Shown piece by piece: positions 58,916 through 64,000 of a DNA stretch of 64,000 bases. Under the pieces are notes generated by a model that saw only the letters and a list, made by a program, of their open reading frames with translations, searched no databases and was not told where the DNA came from. The position numbers were made by a program, and so were the translations under genes. This stretch comes from Chloroflexota bacterium (GTDB taxonomy: Bacteria > Chloroflexota > UBA6077 > FW602-bin22 > CADDYW01): positions 1 to 64,000 of the forward strand of contig JADGGD010000001.1 of assembly GCA_019690095.1 (NCBI GenBank), given 5' to 3'. Every line of letters starts with the position of its first letter. Position 1 is the stretch's first letter.

Positions 58916-59490
58916 CGCAGGAGGTCCTCCAGAGTTCCGATCATCTGCATCGCATCCACCGGGCCGGTGAACTTCCGCGCAATCGTTCCGCTGCGGCTGA
59001 TCACGTACGTCTCTGGAAAGCCGACGACGCCGTAATTGATCGAGACCCGACCGCCCGGATCGGGAGCCATCGGGTAGGTCGTCTGGAACTCCTTGATGAA
59101 CGCGCGCGCATCGTGATCGTTATCCTGGACATCGATGCCGAGGAAGACGACCCCGCGATCGCGGTAGCGCTCCCAGAGCGTCTGGAGGAGCGGCTGCTCA
59201 TCCCGACAGGGGGCACACCAGGATGCCCAGAAGTTCACCACAACAACCTTGCCCCGGTAGCTTGCCAGATGCACCGTCTGGCCGTCGAAGGTGGTGAGTT
59301 GGAAGTCGGGTGCGACCATATCCGGACGGGGAACGAGCCCCGCCTGGAGCCGTTGCGTGGTCAGACCGTAGAGGAACAGCGCCAGGAGGAGAGCAACCGC
59401 CAGCCACGCCACTAGCGGAAGTGCACTCAGCCGGGCAGGCGTTCTCGACGGATCTCGCGCGATGCCGACGTCGGTCAACTCTCGTGACAA
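58912..59490 (-). CDS. ccmG: Thioredoxin-like protein CcmG/DsbE/ResA
   Basis: A 192-residue membrane-anchored thioredoxin. Anchor segment ~25-43, active site WCAPC (Cys92, Cys95) within VVVNFWASWCAPCRDE, and the cis-Pro region VVGFPETYVI. It passes electrons to CcmH and apocytochrome. First gene of the ccm operon on the minus strand, with a strong promoter just upstream. Confidence 0.93.
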   Translation of the reverse strand: MSRELTDVGIARDPSRTPARLSALPLVAWLAVALLLALFLYGLTTQRLQAGLVPRPDMVAPDFQLTTFDGQTVHLASYRGKVVVVNFWASWCAPCRDEQPLLQTLWERYRDRGVVFLGIDVQDNDHDARAFIKEFQTTYPMAPDPGGRVSINYGVVGFPETYVISRSGTIARKFTGPVDAMQMIGTLEDLLR

Positions 59491-59511
59491 CCTTTCGACT
59501 CGACCATAGGG

Positions 59512-59541
59512 ATATTAGTGGCAGGCCATGGAGTTTGTCAA
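59512..59541 (-). promoter_or_regulatory. Promoter of the ccm operon
   Basis: TTGACA (59536-59541) and TAATAT (59512-59517) on the minus strand with an 18-base spacer. Start site near 59505, only ~15 bases before the ccmG start codon. Confidence 0.7.
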
Positions 59542-59554
59542 ATAGCAGGCCCCG

Positions 59555-60946
59555 TCAGTACGGCGGAAGGTGGAGGAACCACCGCGCGCCCAGGAAGTTG
59601 CTTCCCACTGAGATGATCAGAAGCACGATGAACAATGCTCGCCACCCGATTCCGAGTGGACGGCGCAGGCCAAGCGCGGTGAGAATCAGCAGGAACGGCG
59701 TGAAGTCGAGCGAGAAGCGGTAGCCGTACTGGTACCAGCCGGTGTTGTAGTAGAGGAGATCCGGAAGGGCGACCAGGATCGTGCTGGCCCAGGAAGCCGC
59801 CGCAAGCAGGGTATCCCGTGCCCGGGGCCAGCGCAGTGCGAAGAGCAGGGCCGGTGATACTGCCCAGAGCCCGGTGCCCTCCGGATCGAAGCGCAGGGGA
59901 AAGGCAAGCCCCAGCAGGGACAACTCCGGCAGGTGCAACTGGCCCAGGAACGCAAAGGGGTTCCCACTCAGGATAAGCCAGACCGCAGGGCCGATCGGAC
60001 CGATGATCGGCGGTGTGATCAGGAAAGCGGCCAGGTTCCGGGGGAGAAAGTGGAGGCTGAACAGGCCGTAGCGCGCGCGATCAGGTGCCAGGCGCGGAGC
60101 AATGCGCATCGCGAGATAGCCGAAATCGAGGGGCGATCCGAAGCGCAGGGCATTCTGGCCAAGCAGGAGGATCAGAGCCAGGACCGACGGCGCGGCGAAC
60201 GCGACCAGGTGGCCAGCTAGTGGACGCCCGGACCGATCGCGGCGCAGGGCGCACGCCAGCCAGAAAACGCCGCCGAGCACCGTCGGCGTTCGGGCGAGGA
60301 ATGCGGCGGCCAGGGCAGCGCCCGCGACGAGTGGGCGCCCGCGGCCGGCGCATTCGATCAGGTAAAGGAGCATGAATGTGACCGCCACGACGTGGGCGGT
60401 GTACCAGACCGTACCGGCCACAGTCGCGTAGAAGTGGACCGTTCCAATCCCGAGCAGAACCGCGATTGCGATCGCCGCACGCCGGTAGACTGGAATGCCT
60501 GACGGCGCGGCGAAGCCCGGCCGGGCGAGCCGCCGTACCAGCAGGTAGGTGAGGGCAACGTTGAGCGATCCCAGGACAATCGTGAAGAGCACATCATTAA
60601 AGCCCGGGCCGACCAGGGCCACGAAGGGGAGCATCAGGAACGCGGGCATCGGCGGGAAGGAAACGTAGAAATGGCCCGCGAATGGTGTAATATCGCCAAG
60701 GCGTGCCGCACGCGCCGGGTCAATCCAGAGGCGTCCGTGGAGCAGGGCATCGGCCAGGAGAACAAAGTGCGGCTGTTCGGACTGCTGACCAATGCGCGAC
60801 CCGTCGGTCCATGCATAGACAAGGAAGGCCAGGAGGGCCAGGACCGCCGCGATAAGGCGGTCCCCCCCGGACCAGGTACCGGTGTCCATCGCGGTGTCCG
60901 GGGCGTGAGAGCTGGCTTCGACACGTACTGCGCGCGTGGTATTCAC
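59555..60946 (-). CDS. Polytopic membrane glycosyltransferase-like protein
   Basis: A 463-residue protein with about ten membrane segments. The first loop has an acidic SEQPHFVLLADALLHGRLW and FAGHFYVSFPPMPAFLMLP, the layout of GT-C enzymes (GT39/GT83-like) that use lipid-linked sugars. The rest has ITPPIIGPIGPAVWL and DLLYYNTGWYQYGYRFSLDF. The GTG at 60946 has GGAAGGAGG upstream; a Met-rich alternative further in is less likely. Donor and acceptor unknown. Confidence 0.75.
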   Translation of the reverse strand: MNTTRAVRVEASSHAPDTAMDTGTWSGGDRLIAAVLALLAFLVYAWTDGSRIGQQSEQPHFVLLADALLHGRLWIDPARAARLGDITPFAGHFYVSFPPMPAFLMLPFVALVGPGFNDVLFTIVLGSLNVALTYLLVRRLARPGFAAPSGIPVYRRAAIAIAVLLGIGTVHFYATVAGTVWYTAHVVAVTFMLLYLIECAGRGRPLVAGAALAAAFLARTPTVLGGVFWLACALRRDRSGRPLAGHLVAFAAPSVLALILLLGQNALRFGSPLDFGYLAMRIAPRLAPDRARYGLFSLHFLPRNLAAFLITPPIIGPIGPAVWLILSGNPFAFLGQLHLPELSLLGLAFPLRFDPEGTGLWAVSPALLFALRWPRARDTLLAAASWASTILVALPDLLYYNTGWYQYGYRFSLDFTPFLLILTALGLRRPLGIGWRALFIVLLIISVGSNFLGARWFLHLPPY

Positions 60947-61276
60947 GGGGGATGGTCCTCCTTCCCATCCTGTTTCGAGCCCGTCTACGTGTGGTGGCCT
61001 CCAATTCAGTTCCTGGACTGACCGCCGGGTTAGGGTAAACGATCCCGCGGTCGATCGGCAAGCTTCTCCTGTGCGGTTGCCAGCGCCGGGTGTTGTAGGC
61101 CGTGCATAGGGGAATCGAGGAACAGCTCCTCGCTGGCCAGGGCGCACAAGAAGAGCCACGATGCGTCACGCGAGAGATGGGCGGGGCTCCGGCCGACCGC
61201 GAGATGCGAGTCCGACGGGCGCCGGTTGCCGGAAGCTGGTTGTTGAATCTGGTTGTTTTAAGGGGGTAGAAGCGGG
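60947..61276. other. 330-base divergent intergenic region
   Basis: No gene seen. It holds a short hairpin near 61118-61134 (CGAGGA-N5-TCCTCG) and a direct repeat CTGGTTGTT at 61236-61244 and 61249-61257 (13-base period) just before the phosphatase start. No convincing promoter pair was found on either strand. Confidence 0.4.
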
Positions 61277-62074
61277 GTGAACGACTATGCGCAAGAGCTC
61301 GCGGGGGCTCGCGAGCTGGCCATTCAGGCGGGTGATGTCCTCGTCCGCCATTTCCAGACCGATCTCAGCGTAGAGATGAAGGGCTGGGCGGATCCGGTCA
61401 CTGCCGCTGACCGGGAGTCCGAGCGGCTGATTCGCAGCGGCCTGCAGGAACGCTTCCCGTCCGATGGTATTGACGGGGAGGAAGAGCCACCGGTGCGCGG
61501 CTCCTCCGGCCGCGTCTGGCTGATCGATCCGCTCGACGGCACGGCCGACTTCGCAGGTGGTCTGCCGATCTTTGCGGTTGTTCTCACCCTGATTGAGGCG
61601 GAGGCGCCCGAGCGGCCGCTGGTCAACGTGACGTATGACCCGATTCGCCGGGAGCTGTTCCACGCCGTGCGCGGCGGCGGGGCGTTCCTCAACGATCGTC
61701 CGATGCGGATGCGCCCGCGGAAGGATCTGGCATCTGCCCTGATCCATGTTGACTTCTTCTGGCGGCGTCAGGAAGCCTGGCAAACCAGCCTGGAGTTGGT
61801 GCGGCGGATCACCGCGGTCGCCCCGCACGTCCGGACGCTCGGCTCCGCTGCCTTGGCCCAGGCCTACGTGGCCGCTGGCCGGCTGGATGGCTACGCGAAG
61901 GTTGTCAGTGGCCGCTATGATATCGTCGGTGGGAACCTCCTGATCACCGAGGCGGGAGGCATCGTAACCGACCTGGCCGGTCGCCCATGGCGCTCCCGCG
62001 GGAGCTTGCTTGCGGCACCGCCCGATCTGCACAGCCAGCTGCTCTCCCTAACCCGGGACCTGGAGCTGTCCTGA
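61277..62074 (+). CDS. Inositol monophosphatase family protein
   Basis: A 265-residue Mg-dependent phosphatase. Motifs: GIDGEEEPP (first metal Glu), WLIDPLDGTADFAGGLPIF (metal Asp cluster) and YDIVGGNLLITEAGGIVTD. The residue after the DGT core differs from classical DGTxNF (here DGTADF), as in histidinol-phosphate phosphatase (HisN) members. So the substrate could be inositol phosphate, histidinol phosphate or a related sugar phosphate. GTG start with GGGGGTAGAAGCGGG upstream. Confidence 0.87.
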   Translation: MNDYAQELAGARELAIQAGDVLVRHFQTDLSVEMKGWADPVTAADRESERLIRSGLQERFPSDGIDGEEEPPVRGSSGRVWLIDPLDGTADFAGGLPIFAVVLTLIEAEAPERPLVNVTYDPIRRELFHAVRGGGAFLNDRPMRMRPRKDLASALIHVDFFWRRQEAWQTSLELVRRITAVAPHVRTLGSAALAQAYVAAGRLDGYAKVVSGRYDIVGGNLLITEAGGIVTDLAGRPWRSRGSLLAAPPDLHSQLLSLTRDLELS

Positions 62075-62210
62075 CCCGGCCCTCGGCTTGACGATCATCC
62101 GTCCGCCCGGTATCGTGGGCGGCAGACGCCCCGCCGCGGATGCCCGGCGTGCCGTTCCGGGTGGGATGCACCGGGAGCAATAGAAGCGGCAGGGAAGAGT
62201 GGAGGGGATC

Positions 62211-63200
62211 ATGCTGCGGGTCGGTCTCGTTGGGGCCGGGAATATTGGCCGCGAGCATCTGGCGTGTCTTCTGCAGCTTGATGAGGTGCGGGTCGTCGCC
62301 GTCGCCGATCCGGTCCTTGATCTCGCCCGTGATCTTGCGAATCGGGCTGGCGCGACCGCCTATGCCGATTACCGCGACCTCGTCGGACTGGTCGACGCGG
62401 TGTGGATCTGCACGCCGACCTTCCTGCACGCGGAACAGACGATCACCTTCGCCGAAGCGGGGGTGCACGTCTTCTGTGAGAAGCCGATTGCGCTCGATCT
62501 CGCCGGGGCCGACCGTATGATCGCAGCGGCCCGCTCGGCCGGGGTTCAGCTGATGATCGGGCACGTGATCCGGTACTACCCGGAGACGGTACTCCTCAAA
62601 CGGCTGATCGAGGAGGGCGAACTCGGCGAGCCCGTCTTCGCCTTTGGCCGACGGCTGATGGCCAGCGCGGTCGAGAAGCATGCGGGCTGGCGGCGCGACG
62701 TGCGGCTCTCCGGTGGGCTTGCCATGGACTCTGCGATCCACGAGGTCGACACGGTTCGGTGGCTGGCCGGTGAAGTCGCCACAGTGTACGGACGCGTTGT
62801 CCATGCCGATCCTTCCTACCCCGAGGTTGATACCGATTTTCGCGCGCTTCTTGGACTGCGTGGGGGAGCGACCGGAGCGGTTGAGTTCAGCATTCATATG
62901 CCGTTTCGCGACTGGTCGTGGGGGGTTGTCGGCACGCGGGCGACCGCCGTCAGCCCGCGGCGTGGCGAGGTGCGGGTCGCGCGTCTCGGCGAACGGGAGG
63001 AGCGGGTGATCGGCGTGGATCCGATCGTTGACCCCGCCTCGCGCGTCAACCAGATGATGCTGGCCGAGAATCGGGCCTTCGTTGAATCCATCCGGCAGGG
63101 CGTTCCTCCGCCGATTCCTGGCGAGGAAGGGCGGCGGAATCTGGAGGTTATCCTCGCTATCTATGAGTCGTCGCGCGAGGGCCGGCCGCTCACCCTCTGA
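62211..63200 (+). CDS. Gfo/Idh/MocA-family NAD(P)-dependent oxidoreductase
   Basis: A 329-residue dehydrogenase. Rossmann motif GLVGAGNIGREHL, VWICTPTFLHAEQ, the catalytic EKPIAL, and the C-terminal domain with GGLAMDSAIHEVDTVRWL (catalytic His pair region). Probably an inositol or sugar dehydrogenase; the neighbours (inositol-phosphatase-like gene upstream, sugar-binding lipoprotein downstream) fit this. Start ATG 62211 with GGAGGGG; a GTG at 62199 lies on the binding site and is rejected. Confidence 0.9.
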   Translation: MLRVGLVGAGNIGREHLACLLQLDEVRVVAVADPVLDLARDLANRAGATAYADYRDLVGLVDAVWICTPTFLHAEQTITFAEAGVHVFCEKPIALDLAGADRMIAAARSAGVQLMIGHVIRYYPETVLLKRLIEEGELGEPVFAFGRRLMASAVEKHAGWRRDVRLSGGLAMDSAIHEVDTVRWLAGEVATVYGRVVHADPSYPEVDTDFRALLGLRGGATGAVEFSIHMPFRDWSWGVVGTRATAVSPRRGEVRVARLGEREERVIGVDPIVDPASRVNQMMLAENRAFVESIRQGVPPPIPGEEGRRNLEVILAIYESSREGRPLTL

Positions 63201-63299
63201 GCGGCCCCTGGACAGCGGCATGATGCGGCCTCCCTGAAGCATCTCCCGTGCTGGCGGGGCTGTGCCGGAGCATCCGGCGCGCAGTCCCCCGCCCGTTTC

Positions 63300-63328
63300 T
63301 TGACATAACTATTCCCCTGGAGTACGAT
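63300..63328 (+). promoter_or_regulatory. Promoter of the sugar ABC transporter
   Basis: TTGACA (63300-63305), a 17-base spacer and TACGAT (63323-63328). Start site near 63335, about 48 bases before the GTG start. Confidence 0.65.
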
Positions 63329-63382
63329 GCCGGTCCGGCTTGACCTTGTAGTCGGCCGCTACCACAGGTGAGGTGTACCTTT

Positions 63383-64000
63383 GTGTTCCGCACGACGCGC
63401 AGACACGTGCTCCGGGCCGCTCTGGTCGGTGTGGCAGGAACGGCCATCGCAGCCTGTACTCGGGCCGGCTCGTTCTCGCCGGTCCCATCAGCAGCGCCGG
63501 GGTCGGCCAGCTCGACTGGCGGGAAGAGTGCCGCGCCGGTGACGATCACCCACTGGGACTGGTGGGTCACCCAGGGGCCAACGATTGACCAGGAGATCCG
63601 TTTCTTTCAGGAGAAGTATCCCCGCATAACCATCCGCAAGACGACCCAGGTTACGGACCAGTATCCCAGCCTGCTCCAGCTGGCCGTGAAAGGGGGCACG
63701 GCCCCTGATGTCTTCCTCATCCCGGGCACGCCGGACCTGATCGAGCAGATCGGCCAGGGATGGCTTCGGTCGCTTGATCAGTGGGCGACGGCGGAGTGGC
63801 GCGCGACCTTTCCACCGTACAGCTTTGCCGAGGGATCAAATATCTTCCAGGGGAAGCTCTACACTGCTCCCTTCGACGGCCCATCTCCCTGGCTCCAGCT
63901 CTATCTGAATGATCGCCTCTTCCGGCAGGCCGGTCTCGTCGATGCCCGGGGGAACGTCCAGGCGCCGCGTACCTGGGCCGAGGTCAGTGCTGCAGCCCGG
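63383..64000 (+). CDS. Sugar ABC transporter substrate-binding lipoprotein (cut by window end)
   Basis: Open to the right edge, 206 codons seen. The N-terminus has RRHVLRAALVGVAG and a lipobox ending in AIAAC, then a Ser/Ala/Pro linker and a family 1 solute-binding fold: ITHWDWWVTQGPTIDQEI, FFQEKYPRITIR and GTAPDVFLIPG. The GTG at 63383 is preferred (GAGGTG upstream); another in-frame GTG lies at 63368. Permease genes are expected beyond the window. Confidence 0.87.
   Translation, partial: MFRTTRRHVLRAALVGVAGTAIAACTRAGSFSPVPSAAPGSASSTGGKSAAPVTITHWDWWVTQGPTIDQEIRFFQEKYPRITIRKTTQVTDQYPSLLQLAVKGGTAPDVFLIPGTPDLIEQIGQGWLRSLDQWATAEWRATFPPYSFAEGSNIFQGKLYTAPFDGPSPWLQLYLNDRLFRQAGLVDARGNVQAPRTWAEVSAAAR

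Noticed and set aside
1-64000. CRISPR arrays, insertion sequences, prophage or integrated elements
   Set aside because: No spaced direct-repeat series, transposase, integrase or phage structural gene was seen, and gene composition is even along the window.

Overview
The window is GC-rich, densely coding bacterial DNA with no rRNA, no tRNA that I could find, no CRISPR array and no insertion sequence. Its gene set combines a full System I cytochrome c maturation (ccm) operon, type 2 isopentenyl-diphosphate isomerase, RNase Y, a short FtsH, two E1 (alpha-ketoacid dehydrogenase) gene pairs, a decaprenyl-phosphate phosphoribosyltransferase-like UbiA protein and many lipoprotein-type ABC binding proteins. 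This fits a thermophilic Chloroflexota bacterium, probably class Thermomicrobia (Sphaerobacter/Thermomicrobium relatives). That assignment is an inference from gene content, not a database result.

Layout. 1-2650: two convergent, overlapping hybrid histidine kinase genes. 2856-5968: a Fur-family regulator gene followed by a zinc/manganese ABC transporter, with two matching palindromes as probable operators. 6227-8380: aldo/keto reductase and dnaN. 8472-14847: a peptide ABC transporter split into convergent binding-protein/permease and ATPase units. 15131-20769: esterase, prenyltransferase, two sugar isomerase-like proteins, isopentenyl-diphosphate isomerase and a short-chain dehydrogenase. 20846-22851: first E1 alpha/beta pair. 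23429-28007: HlyD-like adaptor, PHP phosphoesterase, RNase Y with an attenuator-like leader, and ThiO. 27973-32449: a four-gene envelope glycan operon. 32714-34811: a two-component system. 35066-39556: YbhB, an aminotransferase, a second E1 pair and an Rdx-fold protein. 39756-45414: small heat-shock protein, peroxiredoxin, two glutaredoxins, FtsH and a metallophosphoesterase-BON fusion. 46017-48077: a secreted protein and a methyltransferase-Nudix fusion. 48322-51101: an ABC-2 exporter. 51263-59490: a sugar isomerase and the ccm operon. 59555-64000: a membrane glycosyltransferase, inositol-phosphatase-like protein, Gfo/Idh dehydrogenase and the start of a sugar-binding lipoprotein.

The most striking item is 41511-42020. 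It is a glutaredoxin-PDZ fusion whose first active-site cysteine codon is an in-frame TGA, with a hairpin at the right distance to be a bacterial SECIS element. It sits next to a peroxiredoxin and a second glutaredoxin, so this looks like a selenocysteine-based thiol redox module just upstream of ftsH.

RNA-level control also stands out. RNase Y has a strong promoter, a 17-codon leaderless reading frame and an intrinsic terminator in front of it. The Hsp20 start region can fold to cover its own ribosome binding site. The Fur-family gene appears to be transcribed as a leaderless mRNA with its operator lying over the start site.
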